Assembly (NCBI GenBank): GCA_008081395.1
Contig: VMCJ01000021.1
Location: 1-39,344, forward strand
Reading direction: 5' to 3'
Origin: Rhodospirillales bacterium
GTDB taxonomy: Bacteria; Pseudomonadota; Alphaproteobacteria; Bin95
Length of the DNA stretch: 39,344 nt
Under the pieces are notes generated by a model, which did not search any database, was not told where the DNA came from, and saw only the letters and a list, made by a program, of their open reading frames with translations. A program made the position numbers and the translations under genes. This document shows, piece after piece, positions 16,912 to 25,307 of the stretch; the first letter of the stretch is position 1; each line of letters begins with the position of its first letter.

Positions 16912-16939
16912 GCCGAGGTAATTTTTGGGTATCCTCGGC
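16912..16939 (-). other. Intercistronic stem-loop between the binding-protein gene and livH
   Basis: A perfect 7-bp GC-rich inverted repeat, GCCGAGG (16912-16918) and CCTCGGC (16933-16939), has a 14-base loop. It lies 26 bases after the stop of the substrate-binding gene. On the transcribed strand it is followed by TTGCCACTC, not a T run, so it is more likely an mRNA 3'-end stabiliser or partial attenuator than a full terminator. Such elements typically raise binding-protein mRNA relative to the permease genes. Confidence 0.55.
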
Positions 16940-16965
16940 CAACCTCCTAATTGTGATACACTACC

Positions 16966-18288
16966 CTAGTTGCACTTTGCACCAGGCATTCCTGCGTTGA
17001 GCCAATCCTCCGAGAGGATCCCTTCAGGAGGATTTATACATTCAGCACCATAAAATCTAACTTTCTCAACCCCTGGCTCGCCCTTTTTGGCATCCCACTT
17101 CGTTAGACCATAACCTACCGGATGTATTGCCTGTCGACCTTTAGCAAGAGCCATTGAGACTTCCCCATCGAAGCTCTGGAAGCTAATACCCTTCAATGAT
17201 TGCATAACTTCATCTTGGCTTGGAAATCCGCCAGCTGCTTGAGCTGCTTTGTCCATTCCTAGCTTGTAATAAAGGATTGCTTTTGCATATTGATAAGAGG
17301 GGGCAAGCGGATAAACGCCATACTTGGTTTTGTACTCACGAACGAACCATGCATTGAGAGGATCACTGAGATCATTGCGCACTAGCAAGCCATACTTGCC
17401 TCGCGTGCCTATTACGACGCCATCGGGAATTTTTTTACCCAAACTATCTACGGCAGACGCACCGGTCACTGAGACTAACTTCTTTTGCTGAAAGAAGCCT
17501 CGGACCATTCCTTGGAGCATAAATGCTTCAATATCACCATCCCAAAACGAAGTATGCACCACTGCCGACTTGTCCAGAAGCATGGTTGAAATTTCAGCTG
17601 AGTATTGACCAGAGAACAGCTTAGGAAACTGTGGTTTACTTGAAGCCTTGCTTGTTGGATCAAGCTTCTGCATCGCTAGGCTATAAAATTTCCAGCTATC
17701 CTGACCCCAAGCATAATTTTGATTTATTCCAGTGTAAGTCTTAAGTTCCGGGAACATCTCGATCATATAACGAGCTGCAGCAATAGAATCACCAACAGCG
17801 TTTCCTTGGGTCCTGAATACATGGGAACGATCTTTTTCCTCGAAGAGACGCGGAGTGCCACAAACTGACATTATGGTCAGCTTCTGTAACTCATCGGCTA
17901 TTGGTGCAATTGCCATACATGACCCAGACGATATGTACCCAATAACGGCATCAACCTTTTGCTTCTCAACCAGATTTCGATACTCTGCTACCTGCTTGGC
18001 ACCACCTCCAGATTCATCAATAAAAAGAGGCTCTAACGTGGCCCCACCAAAACCTTTTGAATTGTGAGGAGCAGGCAACGTACCAGCATTGATTGCGTCA
18101 ATGACCAATTCAGCACCATTTTTTCCAGGCACTCCAAATGGCCCAGCTGCAGGCCCACTTAAAAAAGTTACAACCCCCACCTTGATAGTATCTTTTGCAG
18201 ATGCAGACCCTGTCGTCACAGCAGCAAGCAGAAGGCAACTTGCCAACGCTGCAAGACGAGGTTTAGCTCGCTTCAGTATATTCACCAT
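16966..18288 (-). CDS. LIV-type ABC transporter substrate-binding protein
   Basis: This periplasmic type I binding protein (Peripla_BP_6 family) feeds the LivHMGF importer. The ATG at 18288 begins a signal peptide (RAKPRLAALASCLLLAAVTTGSASA), while the frame extended to 18333 would put 15 unneeded residues ahead. AAAGG lies about 9 bases upstream. The mature protein begins KDTIKVGVVTFLSGPAAGPFGVPGKNGAELV, the standard first strand-helix, and continues with VDAVIGYISSGSCMAIAPIADE and VFRTQGNAVGDSIAAARYMIE. The pair of cysteines in GSCMAIAP and SVCGTPR, and two more near the C-terminus, could form disulphides. At 440 aa it is longer than LivJ/LivK (about 370), as in binding proteins for aromatic, amide or short-chain substrates. 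Ligand unknown, so no symbol is given. Confidence 0.88.
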   Translation of the reverse strand: MVNILKRAKPRLAALASCLLLAAVTTGSASAKDTIKVGVVTFLSGPAAGPFGVPGKNGAELVIDAINAGTLPAPHNSKGFGGATLEPLFIDESGGGAKQVAEYRNLVEKQKVDAVIGYISSGSCMAIAPIADELQKLTIMSVCGTPRLFEEKDRSHVFRTQGNAVGDSIAAARYMIEMFPELKTYTGINQNYAWGQDSWKFYSLAMQKLDPTSKASSKPQFPKLFSGQYSAEISTMLLDKSAVVHTSFWDGDIEAFMLQGMVRGFFQQKKLVSVTGASAVDSLGKKIPDGVVIGTRGKYGLLVRNDLSDPLNAWFVREYKTKYGVYPLAPSYQYAKAILYYKLGMDKAAQAAGGFPSQDEVMQSLKGISFQSFDGEVSMALAKGRQAIHPVGYGLTKWDAKKGEPGVEKVRFYGAECINPPEGILSEDWLNAGMPGAKCN

Positions 18289-18310
18289 GTTCTTGTACCT
18301 TTTGCTAAAA

Positions 18311-18334
18311 TTTGAAGACGCTCCAACGTCCAAA
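18311..18334 (-). other. Weak bulged hairpin between ggt-like gene and binding-protein gene
   Basis: TTTG-AA-GACG and CGTC-CAAA arms around CTCCAA form an 8-bp stem with a two-base bulge. On the transcribed strand it is followed by TTTTAGC. It could cause partial termination before the binding-protein gene, but the energy is low and the T run is short. Confidence 0.25.
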
Positions 18335-18355
18335 GGTTTTTTGTGATTATCGTTA

Positions 18356-19945
18356 CTAGTAGCCCAAAGCTATTCCATCTTTACGAGGATCTGATCCACC
18401 GACGAGAGTGCCATTCTTGTGATCGATGAAGATAGCCTGTCCACCACCATGTGGCATTCCAATATTTGTTATTTTATGACCACGGCTGGCCAATATCTCT
18501 GCCGCAACCTTGCTAATGCCGCGCTCCACCTCAACGTTACCCTCGAACGCGAATATCCTAGGCAGATCCATCGCTTCTTGCGGGTCTAGACCAAAGTCAA
18601 ACATGGAGGAAAGTGTCCATGCATGCCCTACGGGTTGGAAATGCCCACCCATGACCCCGAATGGCATTACAGGTCGCGAGTCTTTGGCTACCATTCCAGG
18701 AATAATGGTATGCATGGGCCGCTTCTTCGGCTCAATTTGGTTTGGGTGCCCATCTTCGAGGGTAAAGCCAAAACCTCGATTTTGGAGAATAACACCCGAC
18801 TTAGCTGCAACAATACCGCTACCAAACCCCTTAAAGAGACTATTGATAAACGAACAAGCGTTACCGTCAGCATCAACAACGGAGATGTAAACAGTGTTGC
18901 CTTGCGGAGGCATGCCAGCCGGCGGCAAATCAGAGGCCGCATGCATATCATCAATAGAAGTTACAAGCTTAGCGGCGTAGTCCTTCGAAAGAAGAATATC
19001 TAATGGAACATCAGAAAATGCTGGGTCAGCAATGAAAGCATTTCGGTCACGGTATGCGAGCTTTGTTGCCTCTATAAGATGATGAAGCCTTGTTACATCA
19101 AGTGGCGCTCCAGCTATTGGCAATGCTTCCAACATATTGATTAAGAGTAGAGCAATTGCCCCAACACCATTGGGTGGCAATTCAAAAACATCATATCCAC
19201 GGAAGGTCGAATGTATTGGATTTACATACTCCCCGGAGTGTTCTGAAAAATCAGATAGATCGTGCAATCCACCCTTAGTGTTTAACGTGGCGATAATATC
19301 TTCCGCTACTGCACCCTCATAGAAAGCACTTCGACCTTTCTCAGCGATCGCTCTCAAAGTGGCCGCAAGAGCAGGTTGCCTGAAGTTTTCACCTACGGTT
19401 GGAAGCTTACCCGCGGAATTGAAGTATACTTCCCGCGCGCCCGTATCCTTAGAGAGCTTTCCATACCCATTTGCAAAGTCGACGGCTGTGCGCTCATGGA
19501 CAGCAAAACCCTCTTGTGCATAACGAATTGCAGGCTGAAGAATTCGATCTAAACCCAGACGCCCGTGATCTCGAGATAGTGTTTCCCAAGCATCTATAGC
19601 ACCAGGGACTGTAACGACATGAGCACTAGTGGGATCTAATTCCCTGATACCCTGATCTTTAAAGAATTCGATATTTGCTTTGGCTGGTGCGCGACCTGAA
19701 CCATTGAAGCCTATTGGAACTGCGGCATTAGAGGGTTGATAAAGACAAAAGCAATCACCTCCAATTCCTGTTGAACCAGGCTCGGTTACACACTGGACCG
19801 CACAAGCGGCAATTGCAGCGTCCAAAGCATTTCCACCTGCCATGAGGATTTCAATTGCAGCCAGCGTAGACGATGGCTGACTAGTAGATGCCATGGCATT
19901 TCCCGAACGGGCGGCTGACCTGCCAGGCATGTGAAGATCACGCAT
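18356..19945 (-). CDS. Gamma-glutamyltransferase family protein (N-terminal nucleophile hydrolase)
   Basis: The protein is of the gamma-glutamyltranspeptidase family, which is made as a precursor and cut by itself before a Thr that becomes the nucleophile. Thr351 in GNTVYISVVDADGNACS is that residue (TVYISVVD against TTHYSVVD in E. coli Ggt). Also visible are GGNALDAAIAACAVQCVTEPGSTGIGGDCF (34-65), PPNGVGAIALLLINMLE (257-273), KRPMHTIIPGM and the FGVMGGHFQPVGHAW block. At 529 aa the length is normal, giving subunits of about 350 and 179 residues. No signal peptide is present, unlike periplasmic Ggt, so it is probably cytoplasmic; cephalosporin-acylase-like amidase activity is also possible. 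GAGGA 7 bases before the ATG supports this start. It heads the ggt-liv-dehydrogenase run. Confidence 0.87.
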   Translation of the reverse strand: MRDLHMPGRSAARSGNAMASTSQPSSTLAAIEILMAGGNALDAAIAACAVQCVTEPGSTGIGGDCFCLYQPSNAAVPIGFNGSGRAPAKANIEFFKDQGIRELDPTSAHVVTVPGAIDAWETLSRDHGRLGLDRILQPAIRYAQEGFAVHERTAVDFANGYGKLSKDTGAREVYFNSAGKLPTVGENFRQPALAATLRAIAEKGRSAFYEGAVAEDIIATLNTKGGLHDLSDFSEHSGEYVNPIHSTFRGYDVFELPPNGVGAIALLLINMLEALPIAGAPLDVTRLHHLIEATKLAYRDRNAFIADPAFSDVPLDILLSKDYAAKLVTSIDDMHAASDLPPAGMPPQGNTVYISVVDADGNACSFINSLFKGFGSGIVAAKSGVILQNRGFGFTLEDGHPNQIEPKKRPMHTIIPGMVAKDSRPVMPFGVMGGHFQPVGHAWTLSSMFDFGLDPQEAMDLPRIFAFEGNVEVERGISKVAAEILASRGHKITNIGMPHGGGQAIFIDHKNGTLVGGSDPRKDGIALGY

Positions 19946-20078
19946 TTACAAATCCTCAATCAGTGAGTGAATGGAGCTTAAGTCTCATTAAACAACAAGA
20001 CGTAACTTCTAACCTGCAGCAGATTTTTTTTAAACAAGCCGTTTTTTGGAACGCAATCCTAAATTTAACAAGACATTC

Positions 20079-20109
20079 TGAATGACTAGTCATTGAAGCT
20101 AGTGAATGA
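20079..20109. promoter_or_regulatory. Palindromic operator resembling the TetR-family FadR site, plus a second half-site
   Basis: TGAATGACTAGTCATTGA at 20079-20096 contains a perfect 14-bp palindrome (20081-20094). As I recall it, the Bacillus FadR consensus is TGAATGAMTANTCATTCA; this site differs at one position. A second TGAATGA half-site follows at 20103-20109, 24 bases after the first, close to two helical turns. It lies about 135 bases upstream of the ggt-like gene, whose run ends with an acyl-CoA dehydrogenase. An acyl-CoA-responsive TetR-type repressor is therefore a reasonable candidate, but no such regulator gene is in the window. Confidence 0.55.
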
Positions 20110-20185
20110 TTTTGATTGCATTGTTGGATGTTGGGCAGGGCAAAGTTTCCGTTCGTTCAAAATTGAGATCGTCCCAATTCTTTTG

Positions 20186-21955
20186 TCAAGAAGGTTTGAA
20201 TTGAAGCTTTGCCAGGCGAGCATAAAGACCATCAGAGGCCATTAGGCTTTCATGTGTGCCTTCCGAAACAATTTGACCTTGATCAAGAACCAATATTCGA
20301 TCTGCATTCTGCACGGTTGCGAGACGATGTGCGATAACGAGGGTAGTTCTATTTTTTTGTAATCGCTCCAAGGCAACCTGGACACGTCCTTCGCTCTCAG
20401 AATCAAGAGCGCTGGTTGCTTCGTCAAGTAATAGAATTGGAGGATCACGCAAAATTGCACGAGCAATTGCAAGTCTCTGACGCTGCCCTCCGGATAACCT
20501 TACCCCTTTTTGCCCTAGATCTGACTGAAACCCTTCAGGCATTGCCTCAATAAATTCCAATGCCGCCGCTGCCTCAGCTGCCGCACGAACTTCAAGATCG
20601 GAGGCGTCTGGTCTTCCGAAGCGAATGTTCTCGGCAACAGTCGTTGAGAAAATAGCCGGCTCTTGAGGCACAAAGCCAAAATTGCCTCTAAGTGCAGGTG
20701 GATCCATTGCGGAAGTTTCGATCCCATCTAGCATGATTTTGCCAGTCTGCGGATCATAAAAGCGGAGTAAGAGCTGGAAAATTGTAGTCTTTCCTGCTCC
20801 TGATGGACCAACTAATGCTACGGTCTCTCCTGATTGGATTGTAAAAGAGATTTTATGGAGCGCTGGTGTTTCAGGTCGGGCCGGATAATTAAACGAAACA
20901 TCCTCAAAACTAATATCACCTTTAGATGGTTTTGATGGATTAACGGGGTTGTCGGGTGATTTGATCATCGGCTCTTCAACCAATAATCCTAATAATCGCT
21001 CTGTAGCTCCCGCAGCTCTCTGAAGGTCACCCCAAACCTCACTTAAAGCACCAACTCCTCCAGCCGTAACCACAGCGTAAAACACAAAAGCTGATAGCTC
21101 ACCGCCTGTCATCTCACCCGACAAAACCATCCGACCGCCTAACCATAGGACAAAACCGACAGCTCCAAATACTAGTAAAATCACAGTGGCGGTTAGCCAT
21201 GCTCGAGCTCTAATTCTCCGCACGGCACCAGAAAATGCATGTTCAAGCCTTGAAGAGAAACGTCCTAAATCTGCTTGCTCCTGGGCGAAAGCTTGAACAA
21301 TACGGATCGCATTGACACTCTCTTCAACATGCTCAGATACTGCGGCAATACGGTCTTGATTTTCACGACTTAAGCGCCTGACTTTACGTCCAAATATTAT
21401 TATGGGAGCGACAACAACTGGGATAGCTACCGCCGTCGCGCCTGTTAATGATGGACTTGCGATAGACATCAAAATCAAGCCGCCAATTACAAGCAGAAAA
21501 TTTCGTGCAGCAATGGAGGCAGCAGAACCAATGACTGTCTGAATTACTTCGGCATCAGCTGTCAAACGTGATAGGACTTCACCTGTGGGCCTCGTCTCAA
21601 AGAATGCCGGACTAAATTGAAGTACTCTTGCGTAAACGGCACGGCGCAGGTCAGCAACAACGCGTTCGCCAATCCATGTCACGAGAAAATATCTACCAAA
21701 CGTACCTAACGCGAGCAGTACGATCATAACCGCAAGCCATAATAGCGCAGAATTCAGTACACTTGGATCATTAGCTGAAAAGCCAAAATCAATGAGCTTT
21801 CGCAGCCCCATGCCGATAGTCAGAACGGCGCCAGCGGCAAGAAATAATGCCAATAAGGCTGCAAAAATCCTAGCTTTATATGGCTTAAGAAATGGCCCCA
21901 ACATTAGAAGTGGCTTCAAGTCACTTCTTCGTCTCACAGGCGCTTTATTGGTCAC
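20186..21955 (-). CDS. ABC exporter, fused membrane and ATPase domains (MsbA-like type IV)
   Basis: A 589-aa half-transporter that works as a homodimer. About six membrane helices occupy residues 25-320, followed by the nucleotide-binding domain: Walker A GPSGAGKT (383-390), Q-loop near QEPAIF (431-436), signature LSGGQ (487-491), Walker B ILLLDE (507-512) and the switch His in AHRLA. It resembles the ABCB/MsbA-like lipid or multidrug exporters common in Alphaproteobacteria. The start is GTG at 21953-21955 with an AAAGGG about 12 bases upstream; no in-frame ATG precedes it, and the next Met is at residue 18. It stands 91 bases after the CaiB-like gene, so co-transcription is possible but not required. 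Substrate unknown; lipid A flipping would be one guess. Confidence 0.9.
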   Translation of the reverse strand: MTNKAPVRRRSDLKPLLMLGPFLKPYKARIFAALLALFLAAGAVLTIGMGLRKLIDFGFSANDPSVLNSALLWLAVMIVLLALGTFGRYFLVTWIGERVVADLRRAVYARVLQFSPAFFETRPTGEVLSRLTADAEVIQTVIGSAASIAARNFLLVIGGLILMSIASPSLTGATAVAIPVVVAPIIIFGRKVRRLSRENQDRIAAVSEHVEESVNAIRIVQAFAQEQADLGRFSSRLEHAFSGAVRRIRARAWLTATVILLVFGAVGFVLWLGGRMVLSGEMTGGELSAFVFYAVVTAGGVGALSEVWGDLQRAAGATERLLGLLVEEPMIKSPDNPVNPSKPSKGDISFEDVSFNYPARPETPALHKISFTIQSGETVALVGPSGAGKTTIFQLLLRFYDPQTGKIMLDGIETSAMDPPALRGNFGFVPQEPAIFSTTVAENIRFGRPDASDLEVRAAAEAAAALEFIEAMPEGFQSDLGQKGVRLSGGQRQRLAIARAILRDPPILLLDEATSALDSESEGRVQVALERLQKNRTTLVIAHRLATVQNADRILVLDQGQIVSEGTHESLMASDGLYARLAKLQFKPS

Positions 21956-22046
21956 TGAGCAAGAGCCCTTTCTAAACAGACATTACTCCGTTCGCGTAGC
22001 GCAGCCGATACACCCGGGTCAACCGGTACGGCAGTCGCAGGACTAT

Positions 22047-23444
22047 TTAATGATCCCAACGAGCCTCATGAGCATTTAAAGGAGAAGCCGGCAAATCCCA
22101 CCTTGGTGGAGTATCGGAGAGTTCCGTCGCCATTGGGACTCTGCGGACCTGACCATAAGGGCCATTTTCTTCTATCATATGCGCCGCAACGCTTGATTTC
22201 GATGGGGCCTTCGCATTAATGGCGTCAATCTCTCCTAAGTCTTCAAGCCATCTTCCGGTCCAAGCTAGCGCTGTACGGACGCGCCAAGCACCCCCTTCTT
22301 CCCGTTGACGCTTTAAAGCACTCATCGCGGCAGCCGCCATTAAGTACCCACATCCATGATCGAGAGCCTGAGCTGGCAGAGACTTTGGTGCCCCATCTAC
22401 AAGACCAGCCGCTCGACCTCCTGCTTCGGCAATACCGGAGACCGTTTGCACTATAGAGTCAAACCCGCGCCTAGATGCCCAAGGCCCCTCATAGCCAAAA
22501 GCACAAAGGGTTACAGACACGATAGAAGGATTAATTTCTTTCACTGCGTTGGGCCCAAGACCCGCTTTATCGAGCGATCCAGGCCTATACCCTTGAACCA
22601 CGATATCGGCCTCGCCAACCAGTTTTTCAAATACCTTCCGACCTTCAGCCGTCTTAACATCTAGCATGGCATTTCGCTTACCTGCTCCACCATCAAGGAC
22701 AAGTGGACCACGATCCGGATATCTAGGTGGGGTTATCCTCAGCACGTCAGCACCAAATGCTGCGAGCGTGCGACCGCAAACTGGTCCAGCTATCACTCGT
22801 GTCATATCAAGCACGCGGATACCTGACAGCGGTCTAGTAGGGGAACTTTTCCATGGCTTAGGATCTGCCTCGCCAAAACGTTCGATCTCCGTTAAGCGCG
22901 CACCCTCTAGAGCACGCCCTTGGGGGGTCCCCCTCCATTCAGATTTTGATCGCATCATTCCACCGGGAAGACCGTGATCAATCATGACTTGCTCAACCTC
23001 AAGACCAGTCATTTTGTTTAAAACTGACTGCATCCCAGCTCGAGAAATAGGGGCTCGAAACGCAGCGGTTGTAGCTGCCATATGATGGGTGTAATTGCAG
23101 TGGAGTTGGACCCATCGCCCATCGCCGCATCTATAATGCCCGGAAATATCATCCCAAATGTATTCGGGCTCGACTCCCACTACATGAACGTGACGTTCCG
23201 AATTAAAACCAATGGAAGCAGCCTCACGGTTTACAGAGATTGTTTGGTTACGTCCGGTTCGCGCTCGCCATACTTCAGCTGCAGCAAGTCCCGCAGCTCC
23301 CTCAGTAACTTGAGCGCAGAGGCCAACTTTGAAGGCAGAGGGCAAACCGGGTCCTTCTCCGGAGAAACTTATACTTGACGTAGCTTCTGAGCATCCAAGC
23401 TCCGCCCAAACATCAGCAAAGACCTTCGATGTTTCACTAACCAT
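22047..23444 (-). CDS. CaiB/BaiF-type (family III) CoA-transferase-like protein with swapped halves
   Basis: The 465-aa protein contains family III CoA-transferase sequence, but in unusual order. Residues 30-130 (VTEGAAGLAAAEVWRARTGR...HYRCGDGRWVQLHCN) match the middle of classical CaiB proteins, and residues 205-350 (PLSGIRVLDMTRVIAGPVCGRTLAAFGADVLRITPP) match the usual N-terminus. The position of the catalytic Asp of formyl-CoA transferase (VDVSLLD-like) reads ISVNREAA in the first part and VRTALAW in the second, so the classical nucleophile seems absent. Similar 460-480-aa proteins are common in Proteobacteria and mostly uncharacterised. The ATG is 3 bases after the TPP-enzyme stop, so the two are coupled. 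CoA transfer is inferred from the fold only. Confidence 0.78.
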   Translation of the reverse strand: MVSETSKVFADVWAELGCSEATSSISFSGEGPGLPSAFKVGLCAQVTEGAAGLAAAEVWRARTGRNQTISVNREAASIGFNSERHVHVVGVEPEYIWDDISGHYRCGDGRWVQLHCNYTHHMAATTAAFRAPISRAGMQSVLNKMTGLEVEQVMIDHGLPGGMMRSKSEWRGTPQGRALEGARLTEIERFGEADPKPWKSSPTRPLSGIRVLDMTRVIAGPVCGRTLAAFGADVLRITPPRYPDRGPLVLDGGAGKRNAMLDVKTAEGRKVFEKLVGEADIVVQGYRPGSLDKAGLGPNAVKEINPSIVSVTLCAFGYEGPWASRRGFDSIVQTVSGIAEAGGRAAGLVDGAPKSLPAQALDHGCGYLMAAAAMSALKRQREEGGAWRVRTALAWTGRWLEDLGEIDAINAKAPSKSSVAAHMIEENGPYGQVRRVPMATELSDTPPRWDLPASPLNAHEARWDH

Positions 23445-23447
23445 TGC

Positions 23448-25142
23448 CTATACCGCTCCGGCTGCTCGGGAAACTTCTTCCATCTTTTCCAATGTAGTAG
23501 TGGTTGAAATAATGTTTGGATCCATCTTTATGTTGATTACCGCAGGCCTTCCCGAAGCCAAAGCTCGGTCAAGAGCAGGTCCAAATTCGGCTGTTTTTTC
23601 AACTGTTTCTCCATGACAGCCATAAGCCTCAACCAACTTATGGAAATCAGGATTCTTAAGCTCAATTGCTATTGCACGACCTGGATGACGCTTTGCTTGG
23701 TGTGCACGAATGGTGCCATACATCCCGTTATTGAAAAGAAAAATCACTGGATTGCCGCCGTATTGGGCTGCGGTGGCTAATTCTTGACTGGTCATCATGA
23801 AACCGCCATCTCCAACGAAACCAAAAACCTTACGATTGGGAAATGCTAAGGCTGCTCCAACAGCGGCTGGCACTGCATAGCCCATCGCCCCACTGGTAGG
23901 AGCCGCAAATGTATGTAGTTGTTGGAATTGCATATAACGCATAGCCCAACCAGAAAAATTACCCGCATCAACAGTTACGATTGAGTCAGCATCAGCCCTT
24001 TTACGGATTTCTGCCATGCACGTTGCAAGGTCAAGATCTCCATCCGCGGCAACTGGAGTTGCCCATTTTTCAAAATCAGCTCTAGCTGTTGCTCGCCAAT
24101 CAGCCCATGGGACCTGACTACTTTTGAGTGCTTTTGCTGCTGCAGCGAAGGAGGACATGCCAGACTGAATGCCAAGGTCAGGTTGATAAACACTTCCTAT
24201 TTCTTCGGCAGATGCATGGATATGTATAAACTTCTTTGACGGCTTAGGACTGTCCATCATGGAATAGCCCTGGGTAGTAATTTCACCAAGCCGTGCACCA
24301 ATCACTAAAAGCAAATCAGCATCTTTCACCATTTGGAGAAGCTTTGGAGCAGGTGCAGTTGAAAGGTCTCCAACAAAGCGATCACCAAAATGGTTAATGA
24401 TATCCAGGCGGCGAAATGAGCAAGCCACTGGAAGGTCCCAAGTTTTAGCAAAACTTTGGATATCGTTAGCTGCCTGCTGACTCCATCCACCACCACCAAC
24501 AACCATTAAAGGCCGCTCTGCGTTCTTTAACATTTCAGCCATAGATTGCATGTCTTCTGTGCTCGGCGCAGCACGGGTGTACCGATAAGGAGCTGCATCA
24601 GCCACACTTGAAAAATCACGGAGCATGTCTTCTGGTAACGCCAATGCAACCGGACCAGGCCTGCCTGACATGGCGACAGAAAAAGCACGAGCAATATATT
24701 CCGGGACTCGCTCCACATCCTCAATCTGCGCGGTCCACTTTGTGACCTGACCAAGCATTCTCCTATAGTCAATTTCTTGAAAAGCTTCGCGATCAAACTG
24801 ATCTCGCGCCACCTGACCAATAAGCATTATGAGTGGGGTAGAATCTTGGTAAGCAGTGTGAAGTCCAATAACTCCATGACAGGCACCTGGTCCCCGGGTA
24901 ACCATCACAACACCCGGCTTACCAGTTAATTTGCCATAGGCTTCAGCAGCATTGGCAGCACCTGTCTCATTTCTACAAGTGTAAAGCTTGAAATCTTTAT
25001 GATCATAAAGCGCGTCCAAAAGCTCCAGATAACTCTCACCTGCCACGCAAAATGCAGTGTCACAGCCATGAATACGAAGCTGATCCGCTAAGACCTGGCC
25101 ACCGTTTCGCATATTAGTATTAGCCTTAGTTGAGTCGGACAT
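23448..25142 (-). CDS. Thiamine-diphosphate-dependent enzyme of the acetolactate synthase superfamily
   Basis: The three domains of the POX/ALS family are all present in 564 aa. The cofactor-activating Glu59 lies in CRNETGAANAAEAYG, the central domain follows at about 180-340, and the C-terminal domain has the ThDP motif GDG (444-446) ... NN (471-472). AGGAG 7 bases before the ATG at 25142 fixes the start; the longer frame to 25205 would lose it. It is not a clear IlvB: no ilvN follows and conserved ALS active-site stretches differ. Partner context (a CaiB-type protein 3 bases downstream) recalls the oxalyl-CoA decarboxylase/formyl-CoA transferase pair, but its sequence is not close to Oxc. 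A 2-oxoacid decarboxylase or 2-hydroxyacyl-CoA lyase are both possible. Confidence 0.85.
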   Translation of the reverse strand: MSDSTKANTNMRNGGQVLADQLRIHGCDTAFCVAGESYLELLDALYDHKDFKLYTCRNETGAANAAEAYGKLTGKPGVVMVTRGPGACHGVIGLHTAYQDSTPLIMLIGQVARDQFDREAFQEIDYRRMLGQVTKWTAQIEDVERVPEYIARAFSVAMSGRPGPVALALPEDMLRDFSSVADAAPYRYTRAAPSTEDMQSMAEMLKNAERPLMVVGGGGWSQQAANDIQSFAKTWDLPVACSFRRLDIINHFGDRFVGDLSTAPAPKLLQMVKDADLLLVIGARLGEITTQGYSMMDSPKPSKKFIHIHASAEEIGSVYQPDLGIQSGMSSFAAAAKALKSSQVPWADWRATARADFEKWATPVAADGDLDLATCMAEIRKRADADSIVTVDAGNFSGWAMRYMQFQQLHTFAAPTSGAMGYAVPAAVGAALAFPNRKVFGFVGDGGFMMTSQELATAAQYGGNPVIFLFNNGMYGTIRAHQAKRHPGRAIAIELKNPDFHKLVEAYGCHGETVEKTAEFGPALDRALASGRPAVINIKMDPNIISTTTTLEKMEEVSRAAGAV

Positions 25143-25211
25143 GAAAACGCTCCTGATTACTAATTTGTTCTTTTGCAGAAGACCCTTCAGAGCTCTCGGT
25201 GTCAATTGCGC

Positions 25212-25239
25212 TTGTAGTTAATTCAGTTCTGCCTATATT
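25212..25239 (+). promoter_or_regulatory. Candidate sigma-70-type promoter for typA
   Basis: TTGTAG (25212-25217) and TATATT (25234-25239) are 16 bases apart and match the consensus hexamers at 4/6 and 5/6 positions. Transcription would start near 25247, leaving about 60 bases of leader before the typA ATG at 25308. It lies in the 165-base divergent gap with the TPP-enzyme gene. Confidence 0.4.
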
Positions 25240-25307
25240 CCCGGAAAATTTCCCTAACCTAGCCCGCACGATTTTCGCGCTTGGCACGCCCAAGGACGCT
25301 TCTCGCG

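Noticed and set aside
20161-20179. AATTG/CAATT hairpin after the ABC exporter, considered as its terminator
   Set aside because: Only a 5-bp AT-rich stem with a short T stretch; too weak to annotate as a terminator.
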